Shown here: in pieces, positions 1 through 7,928 of the stretch
How positions within the stretch are numbered: position 1 is the stretch's first letter
Layout: the number at the start of each line of letters is the position of its first letter
Assembly (NCBI GenBank): GCA_902794115.1
Contig: CADBGD010000006.1
Location: 1 to 34,763, forward strand
From: Oscillospiraceae bacterium
GTDB taxonomy: Bacteria; Bacillota; Clostridia; Saccharofermentanales; Saccharofermentanaceae
Length of the DNA stretch: 34,763 nucleotides
Direction: 5' to 3'
The notes under the pieces: model-generated
Told to the model about the DNA's origin: nothing
Database searches by the model: none
What the model saw: the letters and a program-made list of their open reading frames with translations, nothing else
Position numbers and translations under genes: made by a program

Positions 1-51
1 GGAAGAAAAGTCATGAACCGGAACGTGGCGCGGATGCGGAGGATGTGATGA

Positions 52-534
52 TCAACTGTCTTTTTCATCCATATCCATGAAAGAGTCGTCGACGGCTTCT
101 TTCCAGGAGCGCTTGGGGGCTGCCGGGGGCGGTGGAACGGATCCTGCTTGATCCCGGGCGGGGTCAGCTACCGGTTCGATCTTAATATCTTTGATCGGAG
201 AAATAATCTGACCGGTCATTACCGCAAATCCGTTTCTCATGGAGATGCCCTGCGCGCAATAATCAATATCCACATCCAGTTTGTTCTTTATTGAATCCTG
301 ATATTCGGGAGTCGACTTCATTTTCTCAAGAGCGTAAGTCAACTGACTTTCCCAGTCAAGGAGCGGCTCATCGTCACTTCTATCGATCAAAGTGATCGGA
401 GAACTGATTTCTTTTGTATCAGTAAGGCTGTTTCCTACAATATTAGACTTCTCAAGAAGTGTAGCCATGAGCAGTTTTGCTAAGCCCACTCCTAATGGTA
501 TCGAAGTCAAACAACAAATGAATAGTAATCCCAT
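52..534 (-). CDS. Small membrane-anchored protein, partner of the zinc-ribbon protein
   Basis: I do not recognise a named family. The protein starts with one hydrophobic helix (about residues 2-26, ending in a Leu-rich stretch). A polar, acidic, probably cytoplasmic region follows, with a Pro/Ala-rich stretch near the C-terminus (four prolines in a row, then AAPKRSW). A GTG at 543 would overlap the upstream stop as GTGA, but an AGGGG site lies directly against it. The ATG at 534 has that site 9 bases upstream and is preferred (160 aa). It follows the zinc-ribbon gene closely enough to be co-translated. A shorter protein with the same layout follows the paralogous zinc-ribbon gene at 25983-26270, so the two genes probably work as a unit. 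The function is unknown. Confidence 0.7.
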   Translation of the reverse strand: MGLLFICCLTSIPLGVGLAKLLMATLLEKSNIVGNSLTDTKEISSPITLIDRSDDEPLLDWESQLTYALEKMKSTPEYQDSIKNKLDVDIDYCAQGISMRNGFAVMTGQIISPIKDIKIEPVADPARDQAGSVPPPPAAPKRSWKEAVDDSFMDMDEKDS

Positions 535-539
535 AGTGT

Positions 540-1754
540 TCACCCCTGTCTTTTCTTCACGAATTTGAAAAGTGAAGAATCCTGTGTCAGATGGATGTAC
601 TTCATGACCTTTTTCATTTTGTTCTTACCCATGACCCATATTCCAATTCCACAGACAGCAGATAAGACCGGCATAAAAAGGGTAGCTAACCCTTCTTTGA
701 AATTGGCCGGTTTTCCCATCACTTTGTAGAAACCATACAAGACAACGCCGCAAAAGATCGTGAAAAGGATAGAGAGTGCTATTGTTAATCTATCTACTGC
801 TTTTTTATCCCACGGCAGGCCTCCGACGACCTTGCCAGTCTGGGCATTGATCAGGATGGTGTGATGCTGTCCTTCGTACCAGAAGGTGGCAAACCATACC
901 GGGAACAAGGCATACATAATCGCATGTTTATTTATATATGTTTCGTATTCACCGCGTGTTACACGCGCATCAAATCCTCGAACGGTTTTTATCACCTGAC
1001 TATGAAATGCATTGATGCCACGGACATTTGCTGCCTGCTGGATCATCTCGTCAGAAGCATCGGCAGCATTGGAATAAAAACCGAGAAGGTAACTCTCGTT
1101 AAAAGGTTTCATATCGTTAAGATCGTAGGGCTCTAACTGCTGGGAACTCTCATCTGACAGAATTACCGATGCATCTACCGGAAGATTTCGTAGCTGCATG
1201 AAGCCCGATCTTTTGGTATGGATCGTTTCTGTTCTATCTCCACGTCTGATATGACTACAAACGTTCACGGCCTCGAAATGCCGGCCATTTACGATCTTAT
1301 AGGGGATATAGATTCCTCTGACCATATCCGGATTGATTTTCCTGATTTCTTTCGGAATGAAGGCGTGCCGCTTAAATGCCTTCCGGATCGAGGCCACAGC
1401 ATCTGCCGGTGTTGTCTGGAAAGGGAGGACGAAGTCAGGTGCTTTTTCCTTGGAAATACGGCTGAAGATCACACTCGAATTTCCGCAGTAGATACAATTG
1501 GTGGAGGCTTCGGATCCGTGGACAAAGATCTCACCGCCGCAAGACTGGCAGGTGTAAACTTTACAGGCCATGAAGTGCTTGTAGATCTCATCAGCATCTT
1601 CATTTTCCTCATTAAAATCCTGAAGGTCCGGAAACTCTTCGTGCACATCTACAGTCTGGGGATCCCAGGAACTCCCGCATGTATGGCAGACGACCTTTTG
1701 CGTCTTCGGGTCAAATATGATCTGTGCTGCACAGTTTTTACATACCGTTGCCAA
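540..1754 (-). CDS. TFIIB-type zinc-ribbon membrane protein (copy 1)
   Basis: Two zinc ribbons stand at the N-terminus: CKNC...CHTC (about residues 5-26) and CQSCGG...CIYCGN (about 69-90). A conserved middle follows, with an LPF strand, an IYIPY motif and ALFPVWFA...INAQTGKVVGG. Two membrane helices sit near the C-terminus (about 321-345 and 355-376), then a basic tail. This is the layout of clostridial proteins annotated as TFIIB-type zinc-ribbon-containing; their biochemical role is not known. The longest frame begins with GTG at 1763, but that codon overlaps the GGAGG site. The TTG at 1754 lies 8 bases beyond GGAGG and is the better start (404 aa). It is read from an extended -10 promoter at 1784 with a very short leader. 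It is homologous to the 24779-25981 product over its whole length. Confidence 0.85.
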   Translation of the reverse strand: MATVCKNCAAQIIFDPKTQKVVCHTCGSSWDPQTVDVHEEFPDLQDFNEENEDADEIYKHFMACKVYTCQSCGGEIFVHGSEASTNCIYCGNSSVIFSRISKEKAPDFVLPFQTTPADAVASIRKAFKRHAFIPKEIRKINPDMVRGIYIPYKIVNGRHFEAVNVCSHIRRGDRTETIHTKRSGFMQLRNLPVDASVILSDESSQQLEPYDLNDMKPFNESYLLGFYSNAADASDEMIQQAANVRGINAFHSQVIKTVRGFDARVTRGEYETYINKHAIMYALFPVWFATFWYEGQHHTILINAQTGKVVGGLPWDKKAVDRLTIALSILFTIFCGVVLYGFYKVMGKPANFKEGLATLFMPVLSAVCGIGIWVMGKNKMKKVMKYIHLTQDSSLFKFVKKRQG

Positions 1755-1783
1755 TAGTTGCACCTCCCCCCAATTCTATTCTG

Positions 1784-1792
1784 ATTATACCA
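1784..1792 (-). promoter_or_regulatory. Extended -10 promoter of the zinc-ribbon operon
   Basis: On the minus strand TGG-TATAAT is a full extended -10 element, about 30 bases before the TTG start. There is no good -35, as expected for TGn promoters. Start of transcription would be near 1777. Confidence 0.6.
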
Positions 1793-1886
1793 AAGACCCT
1801 AGTGAAGAACAGTTCTTAAGGAAAAAGTGGCGAGCCACACACCGCAGATCCTATACTGAAAGGATAAAGCCTTTTCCATCGGGGAA

Positions 1887-1895
1887 TGATATACT
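1887..1895 (+). promoter_or_regulatory. Candidate extended -10 promoter for the acetyltransferase at 1987
   Basis: TGA-TATACT matches an extended -10 with one mismatch, about 90 bases upstream of the acetyltransferase start. No convincing -35 is visible. The rest of 1755-1986 shows no gene. Confidence 0.4.
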
Positions 1896-1986
1896 TTTCT
1901 TAAAGAAAAAATACGATAGCTAGTGTTCAAAAAACCGATAGCCCGGTCGTATGTAGAAAGATCCTGACGGAAAGGAGAGTTGCGAA

Positions 1987-2469
1987 ATGATTCGTGAAAT
2001 GAAGCGGGAAGAGATCCCGCAGTGTGTGGATGTGATCCGAAAGAGTTTTCTGACAGTGGCGGAGGAGCTTGGTTTTACCACGGAAAATGCACCTCGTTTC
2101 ACAGCTTTTGCTATGTCGGAAGACAGGCTCTATACGCAGTTGGAAGAAGGACGTCCGATGTTCGTCTATGTGGATGAGAAGGGAAATATCTGCGGATATT
2201 ATTCTCTGGCGATGCAGGAGAATCTGGAGTGCGAACTGAATAACCTGGCTGTCCTTCCGGAGTGCCGCCATCAGGGAATCGGAAAACTTCTTCTGGAGCA
2301 TGCTTTTTCCTATGCGCATAGCGTCGGATGTACGATCGTAAATATCTCCATCGTGGAAGAAAATACCGTCTTGAGAAAGTGGTATGAGAGCTTCGGTGCC
2401 GTGCATATCGGCACGAAGAAATTCGATTTCTTCCCGTTTACCTGTGGCTATATGCAGAAAGAAGTGTGA
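1987..2469 (+). CDS. GNAT family N-acetyltransferase
   Basis: Transfers an acetyl group from acetyl-CoA to an unknown amine substrate. The single-domain protein (160 aa) opens with the GNAT beta-1 strand (MIREMKREEIPQ). Motif A, which binds the CoA pyrophosphate, reads ECRHQGIGKLLL (about residues 97-108, the R-x-x-G-x-G/A pattern). Motif B is seen in the final part as NTVLRKWYESFGA. A good GGAGAG site precedes the ATG. It is followed after 69 bases by the RpiB-like gene on the same strand. It is one of five GNAT genes in the window, each of a different subtype. The acceptor cannot be named from sequence. Confidence 0.88.
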   Translation: MIREMKREEIPQCVDVIRKSFLTVAEELGFTTENAPRFTAFAMSEDRLYTQLEEGRPMFVYVDEKGNICGYYSLAMQENLECELNNLAVLPECRHQGIGKLLLEHAFSYAHSVGCTIVNISIVEENTVLRKWYESFGAVHIGTKKFDFFPFTCGYMQKEV

Positions 2470-2538
2470 CGCGGCGTGAAAGAGCATACAGAGCAGTTTG
2501 AAGTACTACGGATAGGCGATCAGAAACGCGGAGTCCCG

Positions 2539-3156
2539 ATGCGGATCGGCGTGATCCAGGCCAGTTCCCAGAGCGGAAAGAACTCCCTTTTATTCGAGAC
2601 CGTAAAGACATATGCGAAGTATGCGACGGTGCTGAACTTCGGCTGCACACCGGAGGAAAAAGAGAAGTACAGTTACATCGAAATCTCCATTCTGGCGGGG
2701 CTTCTTCTGGCGTCAGGATCTCTCGATCTTGTGGTGACAGGATGTTCTTCCGGGCAGGGCATGATGCTGGCCTGTAATAACGTGCCGGGAGTGCTTTGCG
2801 GGTATGTTCCGACACCGATGGATGCATATCTTTTCGCGCAGATCAACGACGGAAATGCCGTGTCGGTTCCTCTGGGTGAGGAATATACATGGCAGGGAAA
2901 AGAGAATCTGGAACAGACGATCGAGAAGCTCTTTTCCGAGCCTTTCGGACAGGGATATCCGAAGTCGGAAGCGGAGAGAAAAAAGAAGGATACACTTCTT
3001 CTGAAAAGAATCAGGAAGAATTCGCAAGTTTCTATTTCGGAGTTTCTATCTGCCCTCCCGAAGGACCTTGCGGAGAAGATCAGAACGAAAGAAAACGTGT
3101 TAACATGGATACGAGAGAACGGAAAGGATCCGGATATTCAGGCATGGCTTCGATGA
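2539..3156 (+). CDS. RpiB/LacAB-like sugar-phosphate isomerase family protein
   Basis: The Rossmann-like core resembles ribose-5-phosphate isomerase B and LacA/LacB. The N-terminal strand is RIGVIQASSQSGKN. A CSSGQG loop stands where RpiB has its catalytic CGTGIG. An NDGNAVSVPLG segment matches the family's NDANVL region. The C-terminus extends well beyond RpiB, with a Lys/Glu-rich helical part. The frame is open from a GTG at 2476, but that codon has no ribosome site. The ATG at 2539 has GGAG five bases upstream and starts exactly at the first strand, so I use it (205 aa). Its stop overlaps a possible ATG of the nitrilase frame (ATGA at 3153-3156), suggesting coupling. The catalytic Cys is kept but the loop is divergent, so the substrate is uncertain. 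Confidence 0.7.
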   Translation: MRIGVIQASSQSGKNSLLFETVKTYAKYATVLNFGCTPEEKEKYSYIEISILAGLLLASGSLDLVVTGCSSGQGMMLACNNVPGVLCGYVPTPMDAYLFAQINDGNAVSVPLGEEYTWQGKENLEQTIEKLFSEPFGQGYPKSEAERKKKDTLLLKRIRKNSQVSISEFLSALPKDLAEKIRTKENVLTWIRENGKDPDIQAWLR

Positions 3157-3197
3157 CGGATCTGTTCCTTCTGAAAAAGAGTAAAGTGAGAGATAAA

Positions 3198-4073
3198 ATG
3201 AACCTGAAAATAGCATTACTTCAGATCCTTCCCGGTAAGGATCTTGATGAGAATCTTCTGATCGGGAAAAAGGCCTGTGAGGAAGCAAAAGAAAAGGGCG
3301 CGGATGTGGCGCTTTTCCCGGAGATGTGGAGCGACGGATATGCGCTTCCACAGGATGAAGCCGAAATACGAAAACTCGCTATCGAAAAAGACAGTGAGTT
3401 CGTCAGTACGTTCCGGGATCTTGCCTCTGCACTTCAGATGGCGATCGGCATCACTTTCTTAGAAGAACACGAGCCGAAGCCGCTTAATTCCGTGATCTTC
3501 TTTGATCGGACAGGAAAAGAGATCCTTCACTATTCAAAGGTACATCCATGTGCTTTTGCCGATGAAAAAGTCTTAAGTGGCGGAGATGATTTCTACGTCG
3601 CGGACCTGGATTTCGGAAGAGGAAAAGTAAAGTTCGGATCCATGATCTGCTTCGACAGGGAATTTCCGGAGAGCGCCCGGATCCTGATGCTCAAAGGTGC
3701 GGAACTGATCCTGGCGCCGAATGCCTGCCCCATGGAGATCAACCGGCTTTCCACTCTTCGAGCTAGATCTTACGAAAACATGGTGGCGGTGGCGACCTGC
3801 AACTACCCGGAAGGACAGCCGGATTGCAACGGTCACTCGACGCTTTTCGACGGTGTGCCGTGGCTTCGGAGCGAGCCGGGCGTGAGAGATATGTGCGTAC
3901 TGGAAGCACCGGGCGAGCCGGGTGTGTATATCGCGGAACTGGATCTGGATCAGCTCAGAGAACATCGAAGCAACGACATCATGGGCGACAAATACAGACG
4001 TCCGGAAAAATACGGGATCCTTGCTGATCCCGAAGTGCGGGGCGTGATCGGCGGAAAGTTCGTTCACTGGTAA
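3198..4073 (+). CDS. Carbon-nitrogen hydrolase (nitrilase superfamily)
   Basis: Hydrolyses an amide or nitrile C-N bond through a Glu-Lys-Cys triad. All three residues are visible in canonical motifs: Glu42 in LFPEMW, Lys114 in HYSKVHPC, and Cys151 in SMICFDREFPE. The length (291 aa) and the MxxALLQ start are typical of the omega-amidase/carbamoylputrescine-amidase branch. The frame extends upstream to 2889. The ATG at 3153 overlaps the previous stop as ATGA and would add 15 residues. The ATG at 3198 starts at the first family strand and is preferred, although its ribosome site (GTGAGAG) is weak. The substrate cannot be assigned. Confidence 0.88.
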   Translation: MNLKIALLQILPGKDLDENLLIGKKACEEAKEKGADVALFPEMWSDGYALPQDEAEIRKLAIEKDSEFVSTFRDLASALQMAIGITFLEEHEPKPLNSVIFFDRTGKEILHYSKVHPCAFADEKVLSGGDDFYVADLDFGRGKVKFGSMICFDREFPESARILMLKGAELILAPNACPMEINRLSTLRARSYENMVAVATCNYPEGQPDCNGHSTLFDGVPWLRSEPGVRDMCVLEAPGEPGVYIAELDLDQLREHRSNDIMGDKYRRPEKYGILADPEVRGVIGGKFVHW

Positions 4074-4152
4074 ACATTTGAATATGAAGACGGAGTCGGC
4101 ACCACAGCACGTGGAACCTCGAGCAGCATAAGAATGAATACGGAATGAGTAA

Positions 4153-4833
4153 ATGGAACTGAAAAAACTAACCGAACATATATGGTATATGCCTTTTGAA
4201 GAGGAGCGGGACCGGCCGAATCTCGGCTATATCAGAGGAGAGAAATGGAGCCTGGCTGTGGATGCCGGGCATTCGGACGTGCATATGAAAGAATTCTATG
4301 CACTTCTGGAAAAAGAGGGACTTCCACTTCCGGATCTGACGGTCCTCACGCACTGGCACTGGGATCACACTTTCGCCATACACGCGATACATGGTCTTTC
4401 CATCTGTAATGCAAGGACCAATGAGTACCTGAAAGAATGGAAAGAAAAGATCGAGAAGAACGGGCCTTCATGTTTTCTCGCGATCGGTGATAGTGTGCGA
4501 AAAGAATATGCCGGGAATAAGGAAGTCATCGTCGTTCCTTCCGACATGATCTACCATGGGGAGATGACGCTGGATCTGGGCGGATGCACGGTAAAGATCC
4601 TCGAATCCGAATCACCGCATACCGATGACGCGACGCTTGTGTATGTGTGCGAAGACAAGACCCTGTTCCTGGGAGACGCTACGTGCAGTGCTTTTCCCAA
4701 TGGAAAAAAAGACAAGGAGCTTAGCAGAAAACTTGCGGATACGATCAAGAAAATAGACCCGGAGATCTGCGTGGAAGGACACTGGACACCGGTCGAAACA
4801 TCTGATACGTTAGCCGATCTTTTAGGGGAATGA
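4153..4833 (+). CDS. Metallo-beta-lactamase fold hydrolase
   Basis: A di-zinc hydrolase of the MBL superfamily (226 aa). The metal-binding motif HWHWDH lies at residues 67-72 after strand LTVLTH. Further ligands are in the ESPHTDDA region (third-His motif), FLGDATCS (bridging Asp) and EGHWTPV near the C-terminus. There is no signal peptide, so it is cytoplasmic. Compared with glyoxalase II the middle part is atypical. It resembles unassigned 'MBL fold metallo-hydrolase' proteins of Clostridia. It sits 79 bases after the nitrilase and 36 before the VOC gene, on the same strand. Confidence 0.88.
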   Translation: MELKKLTEHIWYMPFEEERDRPNLGYIRGEKWSLAVDAGHSDVHMKEFYALLEKEGLPLPDLTVLTHWHWDHTFAIHAIHGLSICNARTNEYLKEWKEKIEKNGPSCFLAIGDSVRKEYAGNKEVIVVPSDMIYHGEMTLDLGGCTVKILESESPHTDDATLVYVCEDKTLFLGDATCSAFPNGKKDKELSRKLADTIKKIDPEICVEGHWTPVETSDTLADLLGE

Positions 4834-4869
4834 TGCAAGGAGAAGGGAACCCTTCAAGGAGAAAAGAGT

Positions 4870-5274
4870 ATGCGATTCAATCAACTGGTTCCGGAACTGA
4901 GTGTTTCCGATATTGAGAAATCCAAACGATTCTATACGGACGTGCTGCGGTTTAGGATCGAGTACGAACGGGTCGAGGATAAGTTTGCTTTTCTTTCGCT
5001 TGGGGAAGCGCAGCTAATGATCAACGAGATCAATGGCCATTGGGAGACCGGGAAACTGGAGTATCCGCTTGGAAGAGGGATCAATTTCCAGATCGAGATC
5101 GACCACTTGGAGGAATTCGTTGCCCGGATAAAAGAAAAAGGCGTGGTTCCGTTTAAAGATATATTCACCAGCAAGTACCGCTGCGACGGGATCTGTTATG
5201 TGGAGAAAGAGGTGCTGATCCAGGACCTGGACGGGTATCTCCTGCGGTTTTCTGAGACATTGGAAGAGGAGTGA
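4870..5274 (+). CDS. VOC family protein (glyoxalase/bleomycin-resistance fold)
   Basis: A single VOC module (134 aa) with paired beta-alpha-beta-beta-beta repeats. The first is LVPELSVSDIEKSKRFYTDVL, followed by FAFLSLGEAQLMI. The second half contains GRGINFQIEID and ends in LIQDLDGYLLRF. The acidic residues of the C-terminal strands (IQDLDGY) match the metal/ligand positions of bleomycin-binding and fosfomycin-type members. It resembles proteins annotated as bleomycin resistance protein, but resistance cannot be concluded from sequence. It is four bases from the macrodomain gene and could be read with that operon. Confidence 0.85.
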   Translation: MRFNQLVPELSVSDIEKSKRFYTDVLRFRIEYERVEDKFAFLSLGEAQLMINEINGHWETGKLEYPLGRGINFQIEIDHLEEFVARIKEKGVVPFKDIFTSKYRCDGICYVEKEVLIQDLDGYLLRFSETLEEE

Positions 5275-5278
5275 TCCG

Positions 5279-6076
5279 ATGAATCATGATGAGCAGAGAA
5301 TATGGCTGATCAAGCAACTTCTGGCGGAGAGATCGGATGTGTCCGATGTGGAAATACCCGCCGGTGAAAAGGAGCAGAAAGATCTCCTTCGGGGGCTTAT
5401 GAATATCCGTATGCCTGATCCGATCAGTGATGAATTCCTGAAGATTCAGGATGAATATCTGACGGCGGAAAATGAAGCGGAAGGAATCGTTAGATTAGAG
5501 GATCTTACGACCATCGGCTCGGATGCACGGATCTATCTATGGCAGGGAGATATGTCCAGGCTAGCGGTGGATGCTGTGGTGAATCCGGCAAATTCCGGCT
5601 TCACCGGCTGCTATCAGTGGCTGCATTCATGTCTGGACAACATCCTGGGTTCCAAGGCCGGCATCCAGCTTCGGCTTTACTGCAATGACATCATCGAGAA
5701 GCAGGGATATCCGGAACCGACCGGAGGCGCCAAGATCACGCCGGCATTTAATCTTCCGGCTAAGTTTATCATCCACACCGTCGGCCCGATCGTACAGCAT
5801 GTTCTGACGAAACAAAATGAAGACGATCTGGCATCCTGCTACCGCTCGATCCTGAAACTGGCGGACGAAAACGGTCTTTCGAGCGTTGCCTTCTGCTGTA
5901 TTTCTACAGGTGTATTTATGTTTCCGAATGAAAGAGCAGCGGAGATCGCCGTGGCGACAGTGAAGGAATACCTGGATACGACCGGAAGCGGCATCAAAGT
6001 GCTTTTCAATGTGTTTAAGGATATTGATCTTCTGTTTTATCAGAACCTTCTGAAACGAGGTGATCGTAATGTATGA
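5279..6076 (+). CDS. Zinc-containing macrodomain ADP-ribose hydrolase (SirTM-linked type)
   Basis: The macrodomain that normally accompanies SirTM sirtuins and removes the ADP-ribose they attach. An N-terminal helical extension (about 1-80) precedes the macro fold. Visible motifs are VDAVVNPANSGFTG (ADP-ribose pocket, NPAN at 102-105), C111-x4-H116-x-C118 (the Cys/His/Cys zinc motif of this subclass), GGAKITPAFNLP, IIHTVGPI and CISTGVFMFP (diphosphate loop). The length (265 aa) fits the family. Its end overlaps the sirtuin start by 8 bases (6069-6076), so the two are translationally coupled. What is known of the family: in staphylococci and streptococci the partner reverses lipoyl-dependent ADP-ribosylation of GcvH-L. 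Here no GcvH-L is nearby, so the target is open. Confidence 0.9.
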   Translation: MNHDEQRIWLIKQLLAERSDVSDVEIPAGEKEQKDLLRGLMNIRMPDPISDEFLKIQDEYLTAENEAEGIVRLEDLTTIGSDARIYLWQGDMSRLAVDAVVNPANSGFTGCYQWLHSCLDNILGSKAGIQLRLYCNDIIEKQGYPEPTGGAKITPAFNLPAKFIIHTVGPIVQHVLTKQNEDDLASCYRSILKLADENGLSSVAFCCISTGVFMFPNERAAEIAVATVKEYLDTTGSGIKVLFNVFKDIDLLFYQNLLKRGDRNV

Positions 6077-6896
6077 AAAACTGAAGCAAGCCCTCTCTGA
6101 GGCGAATGCTGTCGTGATCGGTGCCGGTGCGGGTCTTTCTACTTCGGCGGGCTTTATCTATAGCGGCGAGCGGTTCGAGAAATACTTTTCCGACTTTTCG
6201 GAAAAGTACGGCTTTACGGACATGTATACCGGCGGCTTTCATGTACTTGGAATGGAGCCGGAGATCATGTGGGCGTACTGGTCCAGATACATCTACATCA
6301 ACCGTTATCTGGATGCGCCGAAACCTGTGTATGACGATCTCTTCTCGCTGGTGAAAGACAAGGACTATTTCGTCCTGACGACGAACGTGGATCACTGCTT
6401 CCAGAAGGCGGGATTCGATAAGGAAAGGCTCTTTTATACCCAGGGGGATTACGGCCTTTTCCAGTGCACGGAGCCCTGTACGCAGGACACCTACGATAAC
6501 GAAGAGATGATAAAGAAAATGTACGAGCAGCAGAAGGATATGCGGATCCCGTCCGAGCTGATCCCGAAATGTCCGAAGTGCGGAAAACCGCTTACCATGA
6601 ATCTTCGTTCCGACGATAAGTTTGTCGAGGATGACGGATGGAAACTCGCCTGCTCGAGATACGAAGTATTTCTGGAGACGCATAAGACGGGGAAAATCCT
6701 TTTCCTGGAACTGGGTGTCGGATACAATACACCGGTTATCATCAAGTATCCGTTCTGGAAAATGACCGCGCAGAATCCGAAGGCGACCTACGCCTGCATC
6801 AACTTCGAAGAAGCCATCTGTCCGGAGGAGATCAAGGACCAGGCGATCCTGATCACGGGCGATATCGGCGAGGTCTTTAAGGAGCTGAAATCATGA
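6069..6896 (+). CDS. SirTM: macrodomain-associated sirtuin, protein ADP-ribosyltransferase
   Basis: A class M sirtuin that uses NAD to ADP-ribosylate a protein rather than deacetylate it. It has the NAD loop GAGAGLSTSAG (18-28), TTNVDH with Asn106, and Gln125 in TQGDYG where classical sirtuins have the catalytic His-Gly. It also has zinc cysteines C133/C137 and C168/C171, Arg180 in MNLR, and ELGVG near 214. The spacing of Asn106, Gln125 and Arg180 equals that of the catalytic Asn118/Gln137/Arg192 I recall for the streptococcal enzyme. The frame opens with GTG at 6060, but the ATG at 6069 lies 8 bases after GAGG and is used (275 aa). It overlaps both neighbours, the macrodomain by 8 bases and DUF1848 by 4. 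Confidence 0.92.
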   Translation: MYEKLKQALSEANAVVIGAGAGLSTSAGFIYSGERFEKYFSDFSEKYGFTDMYTGGFHVLGMEPEIMWAYWSRYIYINRYLDAPKPVYDDLFSLVKDKDYFVLTTNVDHCFQKAGFDKERLFYTQGDYGLFQCTEPCTQDTYDNEEMIKKMYEQQKDMRIPSELIPKCPKCGKPLTMNLRSDDKFVEDDGWKLACSRYEVFLETHKTGKILFLELGVGYNTPVIIKYPFWKMTAQNPKATYACINFEEAICPEEIKDQAILITGDIGEVFKELKS

Positions 6897-7831
6897 TCAT
6901 CCAGACAGGCATGCGCACCGATATTCCGGCCTTTTATTCCGAGTGGCTCTGCAACCGGATCAAAGAAGGCTTCGTCCTCGTGCGTAATCCCTATAATCCT
7001 TCGCAGGTGACGAGATACAGCTTGTCTTCTGATGTGGTGGATCTGATTTCTTTCTGCACCAAGAATCCCGCGCCGATGCTGCCGAAGATGGACGTGCTGG
7101 ATCCTTACGGACAGTACTGGTTTGTGACGATCACGCCTTATGGAAAAGACATCGAGCCAAATGTTCCGGATAAGGAGCGGGTGATGGAGTCATTTCAGAA
7201 GCTTTCTGAGCGGGTTGGTGTGGACAGCATGGGCTGGCGCTATGATCCGATCCTCGTCGATGCAGCTCACTCTGTGGAATGGCATATCGGCATGTTCGAG
7301 AAGATGGCATCGACCCTTGCCGGCTACACGAAGACGTGTGTCATCAGCTTCCTGGACATCTACAAAAAAGTGGAGAGAAACTTTCCGGAGGCGCGGGAAG
7401 TCTCTCTGGATGACCGGATGACTCTCGGCAAAGCTTTTATCGAGATCGGGAAAAAATATGGCATGACGATCCGTCCCTGTGCTGAGGGAAAAGCACTTGC
7501 GCCTTATGGTGCGGACTGCTCGGGCTGCATGACGGTGTCGACTTATGAGACGGCGCTTCACTCTAACCTGATCGTTCCGAAGACAGGAAAGAACCAGAGA
7601 AACGGGGAATGTGCCTGCCTTCTGGGTTCGGACATCGGTGCCTACGATACCTGCGGACATCTATGCAGGTACTGCTATGCCAACACGGATCCTTCGCTGG
7701 TTCGGGAGAACATGCGCCGCCACGACCCGAAGTCACCTTTTCTCATCGGGACAAGTATGCCTGATGATATGATTCATCAGGCAGTACAGAAGAGCTGGAT
7801 CGACCGGCAGCTGAGGCTGGATCTTTTCTGA
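6893..7831 (+). CDS. DUF1848 protein with a C-terminal CxxxCxxC cluster motif
   Basis: A DUF1848 family protein (312 aa) of unknown function. The N-terminal part (DIPAFYSEW...VLVRNPYNPSQVTRYSL) and the middle DPYGQYWFVTITPYG and WRYDPI segments are typical of the family. The C-terminal third carries a dense cysteine set: C196, C209/C212, C240/C242, then C254-x3-C258-x2-C261 followed by YAN. The last three have the spacing that holds a 4Fe-4S cluster in radical-SAM enzymes, but at the wrong end of the protein. The ATG overlaps the sirtuin stop as ATGA, so it is co-translated with it. This suggests a job connected with ADP-ribosylation; that link is inference. Confidence 0.85.
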   Translation: MIIQTGMRTDIPAFYSEWLCNRIKEGFVLVRNPYNPSQVTRYSLSSDVVDLISFCTKNPAPMLPKMDVLDPYGQYWFVTITPYGKDIEPNVPDKERVMESFQKLSERVGVDSMGWRYDPILVDAAHSVEWHIGMFEKMASTLAGYTKTCVISFLDIYKKVERNFPEAREVSLDDRMTLGKAFIEIGKKYGMTIRPCAEGKALAPYGADCSGCMTVSTYETALHSNLIVPKTGKNQRNGECACLLGSDIGAYDTCGHLCRYCYANTDPSLVRENMRRHDPKSPFLIGTSMPDDMIHQAVQKSWIDRQLRLDLF

Positions 7832-7895
7832 ATGCCTATGATCCTCCGGCTCGTTCTTGAACATATAAGTAACTAGTGGATATTCGAGTAATCAA

Positions 7896-7904
7896 TGATA
7901 CACT
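7896..7904 (+). promoter_or_regulatory. Candidate extended -10 promoter for the SDR gene
   Basis: TGA-TACACT stands 25 bases before the SDR start and has the TGn extension. The -10 hexamer has two mismatches, so this is tentative. Confidence 0.35.
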
Positions 7905-7928
7905 TTACATAGAAATGAGGTGAGCGAT

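Noticed and set aside
1-51. Possible end of a + strand gene at the left edge
   Set aside because: All three frames close within the first 85 bases (stops near 14, 46 and 78), and none can be preferred without upstream sequence.
861-1757. Long + strand frames of 91 and 179 aa opposite the zinc-ribbon gene
   Set aside because: They run antisense to a protein with clear motifs, have no ribosome site and no recognisable domains; they are shadows.
6015-6683. A 222-aa minus strand frame across the sirtuin gene
   Set aside because: The sirtuin on the + strand has all family residues; the opposite frame is low-complexity Arg/His-rich sequence caused by codon structure.
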